Part shown: positions 40,893 to 51,800 of the stretch, piece after piece
Layout: every line of letters starts with the position of its first letter
Position numbering within the stretch: position 1 is the stretch's first letter
From: Rotaria macrura
Taxonomy: Eukaryota > Rotifera > Eurotatoria > Philodinida > Philodinidae
Length of the DNA stretch: 64,000 bases
Direction: 5' to 3'
NCBI GenBank assembly: GCA_900239685.1
Contig: OENT01000550.1
Coordinates: forward strand, 35,534 to 99,533
The notes under the pieces: model-generated
Told to the model about the DNA's origin: nothing
Seen by the model: the letters and a program-made list of their open reading frames with translations, nothing else
Databases searched by the model: none
Made by a program: the position numbers and the translations under genes

Positions 40893-42009
40893 ATTTTTCT
40901 CACAAGAATCATATACAGTTACACTTCTCTGAGATCATCGTTATAAATTTCGAATGTCGAGTGTCCATTGTAGTCAAGAGTAATACTCATTAAAACAACG
41001 AATGCATCTTCTGTCAGTAGATGGCTCATCTCTGTATCGATATGTGATGCAGAAAGATGGCGGTCGAACCATTCGAAAAATAAAGATACAATGATCATGT
41101 AAACATATCAATAATCTGAATCCGATATAGAGCAGTTGTATGTAAGTAGTTGAAGACAACACTCGATACAAATCTAACTTCATCTTCACAGACATCGATC
41201 TTATATTAGATCACCCGACGTAAACTTGGTTGAAAATGTACTTGACACAAATGTCCTTGGAATCGTCGTCAAGAAAAAGTCGTACTTGACAATAGATATT
41301 CCTGAAATGAATATATTCTTAAAACGAAGACCATAGACGAAACTTCCTATTGAGTAATTATTATTCACGCATTCAGCGCCCTCGGGAAAATATCGTTCTA
41401 TGCAAAGAATAACTTAGACAGGAAGAGATGATAGCCGATCATCTTTACTTTTATTCGTAGGGTTCGTACCCGATGATGATTCTCTTAAAAGTTAAGCGAA
41501 TATTCTACGAGACTAAGAAAAATAAACTCCATTGAATTTCATGAGAAAGCTGTGCAAAAATTTTGAAAATTTCATTAACAAGCCGTCTAGGAGTATCGGT
41601 TTACCAGCGACTATTTAAAAAAGAAAGAAATTACAGCCTTGCTAATGACACCTTCAAAACAGATATACCAATGAAACTTAGAACTTTTTATTTTACAATA
41701 TCTATTACAATCACATAATGTATATATATATATATTCACTTGCGTTAAGCTATTCCGTACTTTTTATTGATTTCAAATGATATATTCTGCAAAAACCCTA
41801 TCGTAAGACGTTTTTCATAATACTTTTTTATTGTATATGAATAAATTTATCGTCTTGTTTATAGCTGAAGATGCTGAGATTATTTTTTTATTCAAAAATG
41901 CTAATTTTATTCGACTTCTATTTTAACTTCTATAATTCTTTTCTATTGATATTTTAAGACAATTCATATTGACAACAGAAGAATCAATCAAAAACAATCG
42001 TACTAATAG

Positions 42010-43141
42010 ATGCATGCTCGTATTCGTCATTTTAGAGCATATATGAAGTTTCAAGAAGGTATAGAATTGAATTGTCGACATACGGTACTAGTTGCTCTTA
42101 TTTATTTTATTAGTGTTTTATTCAACGAGAAAGAATAGATTCATTTTTATAATTACATTTATTTTTATTTTGACATTATATTATTTCTTCCATTCATATG
42201 GTGATGGTATCAAATGCATAAAAATTTTTTTATCAAAACTAGCATTTTCAAATACGAATGCCATTGATAGTCAACATCAAACGACTTTATCTCCTTTTAT
42301 TTATACACTTGACAGTGAATGTAAAGTTAATCTTAATAATTCATCATCTAGTATACGTGTGAAAGAATTCGATACTATTTTCGAAACAGGCCGATGGGGT
42401 GGAACTGGTAGTCGCTCTGGTCCTGGTTCTTCATTAGAAGGTACTTATGATTGGATAAGACATTTGAGAACACTATTCGAACATTATTCGATCCGATCTA
42501 TAGCTGATATACCTTGTGGTGATACTTATTGGCAATTTAGTATTCGAGAAATCAACACAATTGAAGAGCTCTATTTCGGTGGTGATATATCCCAAAAGGT
42601 TACAAGACAAAATCAAAAATTATATAAATTCAAACATCAAAATAAAATATTTGACTATTGGGATCTTGTTAATTGTGCGATACCAACATATACATATAAA
42701 AATTCTACACATGAAATGCGTGGTAATCATTTTGATTTAGTTATAGTTCGTGATGCATTGCAACATATGCATATTCGTAATGGTTTGAAAGCTGTCCGAA
42801 ATGTAATTTTGTCTGGAGCAAAGTTTTTTGCTCTAAGTACTTATCCACCGAATGGCAAATTTTCAGTACCGAATACGCGTTCAATAGGAAAAAATGAAAC
42901 TTTACCATTGATACCCATGGATTGCGACAAAAGAAATTATTGTCAAGCTGGAGCTATTAAAGATGGTGATGTTTATGCAAATAATATCAATTGCCATCCA
43001 TTCAATTTTCCATTGTCGAAAGCAATACTTGTACAACCATCTCATGTAAAATTCCCAATGGAATCTGATGAAATGCATATATATAAGATTGATCATGAAT
43101 TGAAAAGAATTGTCGAACAATATGATAAAGCTTGTTCTTGA
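42010..43141 (+). CDS. Membrane-anchored class I SAM-dependent methyltransferase, bacterial-type
   Basis: Two exons (42010-42058, 42114-43141) separated by a 55-base intron, 358 aa. The uninterrupted frame has no N-terminal ATG; splicing supplies MHARIRHFRAYMKFQE. One transmembrane segment (about 26-43) follows a basic N-terminus, implying a type II protein with a lumenal catalytic domain; NNSS sequons at 91-92 agree. The domain opens with GRWGGTGSRSGPGSSLEGTY (109-128), then motif I ADIPCGDTYW (147-156), YFGGDI (170-175) and a motif IV-like DLVIVRDALQHM. The order W-G-x-G-x-S-x-S-G-P-G-S ... D-x-P-C-G-D ... G-G-D-I is that of a methyltransferase family I know from bacteria, often near surface-glycan genes. 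The substrate is unknown; a glycan or sugar acceptor is inference. Gene transfer is possible. Confidence 0.8.
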
Positions 43142-44495
43142 AAATCATTGATACAATGTGATTGAATTCGAGTAGAATGAAACATAACATATCAATCAAA
43201 GAATTACGATGATTGCATACAGAACTTTTTTCTGAAATTTTTCAATATTCATAGTGATAATGTATGCTTTTTGTTGTCTGTTAAGAAAATTTTCGAGATA
43301 GGTTTCGTCAAAAAATAAAAATATACAAAAGTGAAAAAACTTGGATACTGTATTAACTTATGTTGTAGTATAGCAATTCGAATATTTTCTGTGTTTTAAC
43401 ACGTATCCAATAGATCAATGTGTCTATTTTAACATTAGCCTCTGATATCTTCATTTGAATTTTATCAAATCAAATCAAATTATGATATTTACTCAAATCA
43501 GATCTATTGCATTCAATTAAATGGTGGCAATTCGTTTCATCTAATCGAATCCAATATTATAAAAATATTTCGTTTCATTTTTGATAATGCTTTTAAGACG
43601 ACGTGATAAGTAGGTTTGTTAAATAGTAGCATTAGCCTATGGGAAATATTGATGTGTACGTCAACAACTTCTAAGAGTGAATACAACAAGTATACAAATA
43701 AAAAGTAAATTGTGTCAATCAAAAGTATTTTAATCATTGATTGTACATTTCTTCTCATTCTCTTATTTAAAATTCATCAAAATGATATTATATATAATCA
43801 GTTATCTATAAATTAATTACATACAAGCTTTGATTAACTTTTAGTCAAATATATACGGAAGTATTAGGATGTCAAAAATATGAAGATAGTAAAGAGTACC
43901 AGATCATGTATCATGTCCAAATATTAGCTTAAGATCATCCGTATTTATAGAAGATGTCAGGTGACATGATGCCTAGTATACGTATATCTAATTTCATAAA
44001 AATTAGCAAACGGAAAACTATGTTTTTTTTATAACTGAAGATCTGATGTGCATTAGATATTGAAGAAAAGTCTTTTTCTATTACAAGTAAAATTATTTAT
44101 TAATCACAGACGACTATTCGTCATAAGAAATAACATTTGTAAATCATAAATAATTTACAAGTCATCAGAACAAATCAAAATGGAAAATTTTTCATCGGGG
44201 GAATAGCGGCGATTAGTAGTATTTCAGCATTATTTTTTTCATCTAAATTAAAACCTTTACTTGTGGACATTTTCTAATAATGAACGGCGTTCTGTCCGAC
44301 GGAGCGACTTTTGCTGAAAATCTCTCTCTCTTATGTGTGAACATCTCTAACGTCTCAACAGTGAACATCCTTTTGCAGCTGTCTTCTTTTTTTCTCTGAT
44401 CAATTTCATTTGAACTTCGCCAAAGTGCATATTTTTTGAATCATTTAATGGTTGTACATGAGTGTATTCTACAATAAAAAGAATACAATTAATTT
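43142..44495. other. Intergenic spacer after the methyltransferase
   Basis: AT-rich. An AATAAA near 43313 may end the methyltransferase transcript. A short CAAAT-type run (caaatcaaatcaaatt) lies near 43466-43481. The part just before 44496 (44280-44380) is less AT-rich and may belong to the left flank of the transposase relic. Confidence 0.4.
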
Positions 44496-45065
44496 ATGAT
44501 AATCAAGATAGTAATGTTTTATTACATCATAGATAGATTAGCTGAAAATTATAACATCACACTTGTTTCCGTATCAAATATTTTAAAATGTAAAACTGAA
44601 GATTTAAATGATTCTGAAACCAATCATTATGAAAATGGAAAATGAAAATGAAAAGATTTCAATGCATAAAAACTAGAACAACAAGTTAATGCATGGTTTT
44701 CACAGCAACGTACAAAAACAAATAGCTACTTCTAGTCCGATATTATCGGAGAATGTCAGAAATAGAACTGAATCATTAGGTCACACGTCTGGTTCAATTA
44801 AAACATCGAAAGAATGGTTAAAACAGATTAGAACAAGACATGACATTTCACATCATGTTATTATTGGTGAAGGCTCATCTGTGAACATTCTCAATGTTGA
44901 TGATTGAAGTCAAAACCTAACCAAAATAGTTTAGAAATATGATACAAAGAAAATCTTCAATTGTGATATTTGTTACTGGTCTTTTTTGTTTTTATACAAC
45001 TAATAAAAAGAAGCTGAAGCCTTTAGTTATGGGTTTTCAATGGAAAAATGAATACAAAAGTTGTT
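44496..45065 (+). pseudogene. Decayed Tigger/pogo-type (CENP-B-like) transposase fragment
   Basis: Conserved pieces appear in the right order but in shifting frames. First comes a helix-turn-helix, DRLAENYNITLVSVSNILK (44525-44581). Next is VNAWFSQQRTKT (about 44685-44720), the start of the CENP-B-type second helix-turn-helix. Then, in a different frame, SIKTSKEWLKQIRTRHDI and IGEGSSVN correspond to the F-K-A-S-x-G-W-L-x-x-F-x-x-R-H-x-I ... G-E-x-x-S-V block. Next is KYDTKKIFNCD followed, after another frame change, by TGLF: the D-E-T-G-L-F catalytic neighbourhood, with the acidic pair disrupted. Last is KKKLKPLVMG. At least three frame breaks and an in-frame TAG make it dead. It ends where the 45.07-kb element begins, so the rest of the catalytic domain is missing. 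The family comes from motif recognition only. Confidence 0.72.
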
Positions 45066-45069
45066 TTTT

Positions 45070-45900
45070 GTGTACTCAAAAAGTGAGTACACTACTAAAA
45101 TCGGTCAGTGTGTCCGTCCGGCCGTCCGTTTATTCGATAACTTTTCACAATTACATTCGATTGAGTTGAAATTTTGTGCACAGAATTGTCTCATCAATAT
45201 CTAGGTCAAGTTCGAAGATGAGAAGGATCCGTCGAGAAATGGCTGAGTTATTGAAAAAATTGTCATTTTTCACCAAGCAATCCCTGAGGTGGGGTACAGG
45301 GATTTTTTCAAAAAAAACTTTTTTCTNTATATAAATCGACTCAGTTTTTAACGCTGATTCAGAATCTGATATTAGTTTTGAAAAAAATCGTAGTTTTCTA
45401 ACGAAACATTGACTGAAAAGGTCTCAAAATACACAAAAACTGCATCTAGAAACTAAATTGCCTAGATATGTCTGAGATGATCAGTAGTGTTGGGATTTAC
45501 CAAATACCTGGTTCTGTAGCTATTTGAAAGGACTATCGAAAGGTAAAAACCCGAAGTCAATAGATATTAATATTGACCAAACCATCCCTGAGGGGTGGTA
45601 CAGGGATTTTTTCAAAAAAAACTTTTTTCTTAGAATTATCCACAACGTATATAAATCGACTCAGTTTTTAACGCTGATTCAGAATCTGATATTAGTTTTG
45701 AACCAAATCGAGCTTTCTAACAAAACATTGGCTGCAAAAAGGTCTCAAATGCACAAAAACTGCATCTAGAAATAAAATTGCCTAGATATGTCTGAGATGA
45801 TCAGTAGTTTTGGAGTTTCCCAAAAAGGTTTACCAAGATACTTCATCCGTGTACACATTCTAGGATGACTGATTTGTCTCGTTCACTTTTTGAAGTACAC
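45070..45900. mobile_element. Non-autonomous element with palindromic ends and internal duplication
   Basis: The left end GTGTACTCAAAAAGTGAGTA (plus CAC) is itself a palindrome (45070-45092). The right end, read on the other strand, is GTGTACTTCAAAAAGTGAA (45882-45900), so the terminal repeats match imperfectly. Inside are a GTCC/GGCC-rich patch (gtccgtccggccgtccg, 45113-45129) and two direct copies of a segment of about 230 bp (about 45270-45503 and 45574-45820). No coding capacity was found. It abuts the transposase relic and appears to have interrupted it. Confidence 0.6.
45270..45820. repeat. Direct duplication, two copies of about 230 bp, with ambiguous base N
   Basis: Copy 1 (about 45270-45503) and copy 2 (about 45574-45820) share long identical runs, for example the stretch from tatataaatcgactcag to gatattagttttgaa. 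The only N in the window (45327) sits in copy 1 exactly where copy 2 carries 18 or 19 extra bases (tagaattatccacaacg region). Either a real tandem duplication or an assembly join between two haplotype copies would explain this. Confidence 0.85.
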
Positions 45901-48838
45901 ATAACTCTCGGACATAAGTCCGAAGTTTCCGCATTTATTTTTATCTAAAACTAATATAGAAACAGTTTTCGACACATTTTATTTGATTCTCAGCAAAACA
46001 TGCTTTTACTTTCCGAAGTGAACACCTCCGTATATTAAACATTTTAAAGTGATCTCGATGGTTTTCATAGTGGACTCATTTTATTGAATATTCTAAATTG
46101 AATTCGTCCATTTTTGCCGAATTATTTTTTGATTGACTACGGTTTTTGACTGAAAAATACGTAGTTACATATTATTCATTCTGTACATGTTTAAAAAGTT
46201 TTTACAATTAATAAATTTATTAGCAACCTCGTACATTGACAACTGAGTTGATAACGATCTTGCCTTGAGTTGCTTAGTGTCTCAAATAGTTTCAATCAGA
46301 TAGGAAACAAGGCCCCATACTTAGAGTATATTGTTGAATGAAAATACGAGATCATCTTTTAAATACTAAAAGAAATATATGAGTGATACTTCAGGTAGAT
46401 CCCTCGATACTCGTTTTCATTTCGTTTATTCATTTATGGATCTATTTCGAAAAAATAAGAAAGAAACGTGGCTAAATCTGATCATAAATCATAAACTGAA
46501 AATCAAACTTTAACTTTTTTTGGCACGATCACGGTCAATTTTAGATGATTCTCCATAAGAACTTGCACATCTATTTTAAGTAGTAGTTTTTATGAACTGA
46601 TTCCAATAGAAACAACGATGCCTATTCTATATCTATGTTCATTTTGTTGAGGGTTATTTGTTTGACTTCACGAATTCATGTTCAAGTACCATCACAAGTA
46701 TTTCGTCTGAAATGAAAACAGATGAGGCATTAATCTAATGCAAAATGTTTCAAACATTCAAAGCGCTCAACCGTCTTAGTTACCAACGCAGACGTTTACT
46801 AACTCAGTTGGTAGTGTATGAGTTTGTTAATAAACTCATTAGTAGTGATGGCACTTTGTCTTTACTTAAACGTTCAAGTAAAGCTGGATAATATCACAGT
46901 TTCATGTACACAAAGAAAATGATGTTCTCTAACTTTACGTTACTTTTTCCAAGCAAGATAAAGTGTCACCTCTACTTCTTCATCGTAAAAATATTTTTAG
47001 AGTGAAAGAATAATATGTGAGCTCGTACTTTTCGGCCAACGGATGTTGTTGACGCAAAAGGAGCCGGAGAAAATAAAAATCGGGGAAAGTGATTCCTTGG
47101 AAGGGAATTCGACGAAAATGCAAGTTATTTGATTAAATCAATCATTGTCTCAAAAACATTCGAAAGAAATTATTTATTCTTTCGTTTCGATTTTTTGTTG
47201 TCTCATTTTATGATTCTTATGAAATCAAAATCTTTTACCAAGTGACTTCTTTGAATTACTGTTTTGTAAGAATCGACGCACTCAAATGAAGAATTCTGAT
47301 CAACAAAATTATCATAGTTATGAACTAGTCAAAACAGTTTAGCAAATATGCTAGTTCAGTGAAACATTATCTATATATATATATATATATTATATCTACT
47401 TCGATGATTAGATATGTATGAATACAAATGACAAATACTGTAGTGTAGAATTTAGGAAATGATTATTATCTACCAGACTAAGTTTCTCTTGACATCGAAC
47501 ATAATTATGCATGATCTCCCTCGAAAAGTAATTATTTTCACCATATTCTTCAAAAGTTTTGAAAAGTTGTATTCAATAATTAAAATCTTACTCTTTTGCT
47601 ATCCAAGCTAGTTTTACCTATTGTTTTTCTATTTTATACGTTAACTTCGACACCGGATAGAATATGGCTATCGTTCAGATGAAAAATCGTATTTTATTTA
47701 TCTGTATGATTCTCGAAACTATCGGATTTAAGTTTTATCAATCAAAGATAAAAAATTTGCTCGATATTCTCTTGCATGAGAAAATGATCGATACTTGATA
47801 TTTATCATTCATCGTCGATATTCTTCACTTAAATACGAGATGTACCGATTCAGAACACAAATAGTTGATCTCGATAACTTGATGCATATCGTTTTGTGAT
47901 ACTCATTTCAATGTATATCGTCTTCTCTGTAACATTCATGTTCGACAGCAATTTATTGATTTTTAATAGGTGTTCTGTTAAGTAGTCGTATTCACTTATC
48001 GTATATCAATATCGTCTGTGTGTGTCATTTTTACTATTTGAAAAAAGATTATCGCGACTTTTCACATTGATATATCAAGTAACATATGCATGATTTATTG
48101 TGCAATTTGTTTCCGAATCAATGAAAGTTGAATCGATGTCAAAAACTGAATGTCAATGATTAATGAGATTGTGCATCAAGCATTTACTTCCGCTAAAGAA
48201 GACATTCACTAGGCTTTTATCATTGACAGTAGTGCTGAAACGATATCTTCGAGTGGAATAGAGATGATTCAGTTTTCTTTTCGTCGATAATTTTACGATA
48301 CATTGTAAATCAACAGAGATATTTAATACGTAGATCAATAAAAACGAAGAGATTCAAAGAGATTATGTCATTTGTCGATAACAGTATTCATCCTTTTGAT
48401 TGATGTTATTCTTAATTTAGAAAGTATCAACAATAGTATAATTTTAGATACTCAGGTTTGACTTTTGTTGATTAATTTTACGTTAGAAATAGTTTTCTAG
48501 TCTGATTTATTATCAAGTAGTCGATTATGAATGTACGACAAGTAGTTTTATGAAGTTGAAATAGAGTCAGTCTAGAGTTCCCTCTATCGATGGAACGAGA
48601 GGGAAGCCTGAGGAAAAGAATGCAAGTCTCAAATCCGCATAGTATAGTATTAATGATGACGCATTTCATATATGGTTGTATTCTCTATATTCTACACTTG
48701 TAGTCAGTACATGATAATAAACAGAATAAAAGCAACATTCTCTCTTTTTTTCCACACTTTATGACTAACGTTCTTTTTACTGCTCTAGTATTTCTGGTTA
48801 CTGTGAATACGTTTCTGATGCTTTACCATATTTAATCC
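45901..48838. other. Spacer between mobile elements and ceramide glucosyltransferase
   Basis: No gene recognised. It contains AAGTGAACACCTCC (46016-46029), identical to the left terminal repeat of the 10.7-kb MITE, so it may be another pogo-type end. It also holds tRNA-like fragments (46761-46883, listed separately) and a (TA)n run at 47371-47392. Confidence 0.45.
46761..46883. repeat. tRNA-like relics, possibly tRNA-derived repeat
   Basis: TAACTCAGTTGGTAGTG (46799-46815, plus strand) matches the D-arm/A-box of many tRNAs at 15 of 17 positions. It is followed by a hairpin TGAGTTT/AAACTCA (46819-46838) whose loop contains T-GTT-A, as in a tRNA-Asn anticodon loop. A second hairpin, CTTTACTT/AAGTAAAG (46860-46883), has a loop ending CGTTC. 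On the minus strand, TAACTAAGACGGTTGAGCGC (46762-46781) also resembles a D-arm. The spacing is wrong and there is no proper T-arm or acceptor stem, so this is not a working tRNA. Confidence 0.28.
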
Positions 48839-51800
48839 ATGGTCGGTGTAGAAAGTAATAGTGGTAGTAGTTTTCATGCTACTTTACACATATTTTGCCT
48901 TATACTCCTTGTTGGCTGGTTTGTTTTGGCAACATTCCATATACTTGGTCTAGTTTACAGGTACGAAAAGAAAAACTCATCGCAAAGATGCGAATAAAAT
49001 CTTCATCAATTTATAACATGGGTTATTTTTTACATGTGTCAATAATTTTCAATAGCATCGTTCCGAGGTAAATGAGTGAAACTCTATCTCATGATGTCAT
49101 AAGTACACACTGACAAAAACACAATATTTGTTGCTTTGTGAGTTTTTATAAATTAGGATCTTATCAGAGTCATCAATAACGTGCTATGATATCTTTCAAA
49201 CTTTCATTTTTCCCCGTAGACAGTGATATGCTAGGACGAATTAATCATTCTTCAATGCACCACTCGAACATTATGCGTGGAAAGACATGAGAGCAAAGCT
49301 GCATGATTTTGAAGAAAAAAAAACTCGGGTTGGTTGTGATGAAAAAGACATAAGATTTAATCGAACTATACAATCATTAGCTTACTAAATTGTAAGAACT
49401 CAACGAAAGAGGTCTCTTGTTAATTCTATTTTAGCTATTTCCCATAGGAAATTCTTTTCATTATTTTAATACACATTTTCTCTTCATGACAATATTATTT
49501 CTATTATCAATTTACACTAAATAAAATCGTACTTCAAGCATGTCACTTAATATTGATTGACTTTGATTTAACTTCTCCGTTGTTTTCAACTGAAACCTTG
49601 TGTACGATGTAGTCACTGTGTCAGAAAATGTGTTTAATATTTTTCAGAACGTAGAATATATATTTTAACTTTTTCTTACCCTTGAGAACGATCAAATTGA
49701 AAAGAAAAGAGGGTGTTTTGAACTCGGTTCGTAGAAGCAATAAAAAAAATAACAGTGTAAGACGGTCGTCATGGCCAATGTCTCCTTTTCTCTCCCCCTC
49801 GCAAACACTCAATAGAATCGTTCGTAATGCATTATTTCTTTTCTCGTGTCTTGTTTCTTTCTGTCGCGTATTATTCGCAAGTCATAACTACAACTGTCCT
49901 TTTTTTCAGTCTGTTCTTTTACTTAATTTTACATTTCATCTAACAGTCAATCAGCTTTTCCTTCTATTGTTCTACACAAATTTCATACTTTTGAAAGTCG
50001 AAATAGATGAACACGCACGAAATCAACTGTCTATGAGCAAATCACATTGTGATACGGATATATCTTCTACTGTAATAGTTGGTCATGTTTTTTCTTCCGT
50101 TTGTTTGCTCACTTGTCTATACTGGCAGTCTTGTTGTGGGCGTCATATTTCTTGTAATGGTTTGGCTATTTCATTGTGGTGGAATAAACTATGGGTAAGA
50201 ATTCTTGATTTTCAATCTCTGTCCATATTGAGAAATTTTTCGTTGAAAATTGAAACTTCTCATAACATCTTCTTATATCAGCACATAAATACGAATAAAT
50301 CATTCATTTATGGTGTCTTAAACACGCTAATAGTCAACTTTTTCATTTTTCAGTACGTCACACAGCAATAGGTAGAAAAACAAACAATAGAAATACGAAA
50401 AAAAATCCTTCCGATGAATCGATTACGATTTGTTGGTTGTTATAGATTGATGTGTAATCAATGCGTGTTGTTTTTCTTGTCTAATAATTGTCATTCTATA
50501 TTACTGGATTATTTCGTTATTTATATTTGATACTATATCGGATTACAGAGTCAATAACGCTAGCTTAATCTGACTTATAACTTACATCTAGTTATAAGGA
50601 GATGTAGATAAATAGTATAGTATAGATTGTATTAAATCCGAAGGAGAACAACATATAATAAAATAGTATCACTATTTGTATTAATACTTATCGAGATCTA
50701 TACAACTATAATGAGAAAAGAAAAACATGCATATTCTTTTATTCTGAATTAGAAGGAAAATATTCAAACAATACAAAAAGTACATCACAGTTAGAAATAA
50801 ATTAAAAACAGATTTTAGCGGAGAAATTCTTTTTCTTTCACATTGTGAAACGAAGAATCCAATGGTAAAAAAATTATTTGAATGTATACCTAAGAAAGTC
50901 ACTTGACATTCAATGTTGTTCACAGCAACGCATATAAATATTGAAAAGAAAAAATCTATTTTGATTTCAATTTAGTCTTTACAAATTCCATCGAAGAAAA
51001 CTCCCAAATAATGTTAAAGAATTACGTGGCATTTCAATTATTAAACCATTGACTTGTTTCGATTCAAATTTATATGAAAATTTGAAGACATTTTTCACAC
51101 TCAAGTATCCTCATGTATGCATTGATTTTTATTTGATATTTATCTGATTGAGTCATGTCTTTCAATTCTATTTTAATGTATTTAGTATGAAATATTCTTT
51201 TGTTTACAAGAGCCGGACAATGAGTTGATTGACATGATCGAACGACTTAGAGCACAATACCCTCATGTCGACTCACAATTATTCGTTGGTATAAAGACAT
51301 CTATGGCACAAATACTTAAATGATAATCTTTTAAAATTTCTAGCAGGATCTCAATCTATAGAAAAACGACAAGAAAGTAACAGTGACGATGAAGATGATC
51401 AAAATAACGATAGCAGGCGATTGGGAACAAATACTATGGATCATCAAACAAGAGGCAAACGAATCCTAATTCGAAAGCAAACTCTATGTTGCGGTAAAGA
51501 TAATTAGAACTTATTTTGTATTCATATTTATAAAATTCGAACTATTAACGTAGGCTCTCAAAGACTTTCGTCCGGTGATAGAACATTGAAAACTAGGACA
51601 CCAGAAATAATAAATCCAAAAATAGCTAATATGTTGGCAGCTTATGAAAAAGCTCGATATCCATTATTTTTAATATCAGATAGCGGTTTAATGATGTTTG
51701 AAGATACATTATATGAAATGGCTTTGTGTATGGACGATGATGTTGGCCTTGTTCATCAAATGCCATTTACCCACAACAGAAAAGGTTTTGCTGGAACAGT

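Larger units (their letters stand above)
31286..42009. other. Long gene-poor region
   Basis: Nearly 11 kb with no confident gene. It holds two weak small ORFs listed separately (32241-32567 and 40674-40892), a 147-bp palindromic element (34606-34752), a hairpin at about 34200-34230 (CATGTTCTATT/AATAGAACATG), a (TA)n run near 41720-41735, and a minus-strand patch at 37700-37907 where two overlapping frames both look protein-like. The rest is AT-rich sequence in which I see nothing. Confidence 0.45.

Noticed and set aside
45524-45769. 81-codon frame in the duplicated segment
   Set aside because: It lies within non-coding repeat copies, opens with a non-ATG codon and differs between copies by indels.
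49682-50371. Open frame of 229 codons inside intron 1 of the glucosyltransferase
   Set aside because: It opens with TTG, its first ATG is at 49778, the composition is T-rich and low in protein character, and it overlaps the candidate alternative exon in another frame. No domain recognised.
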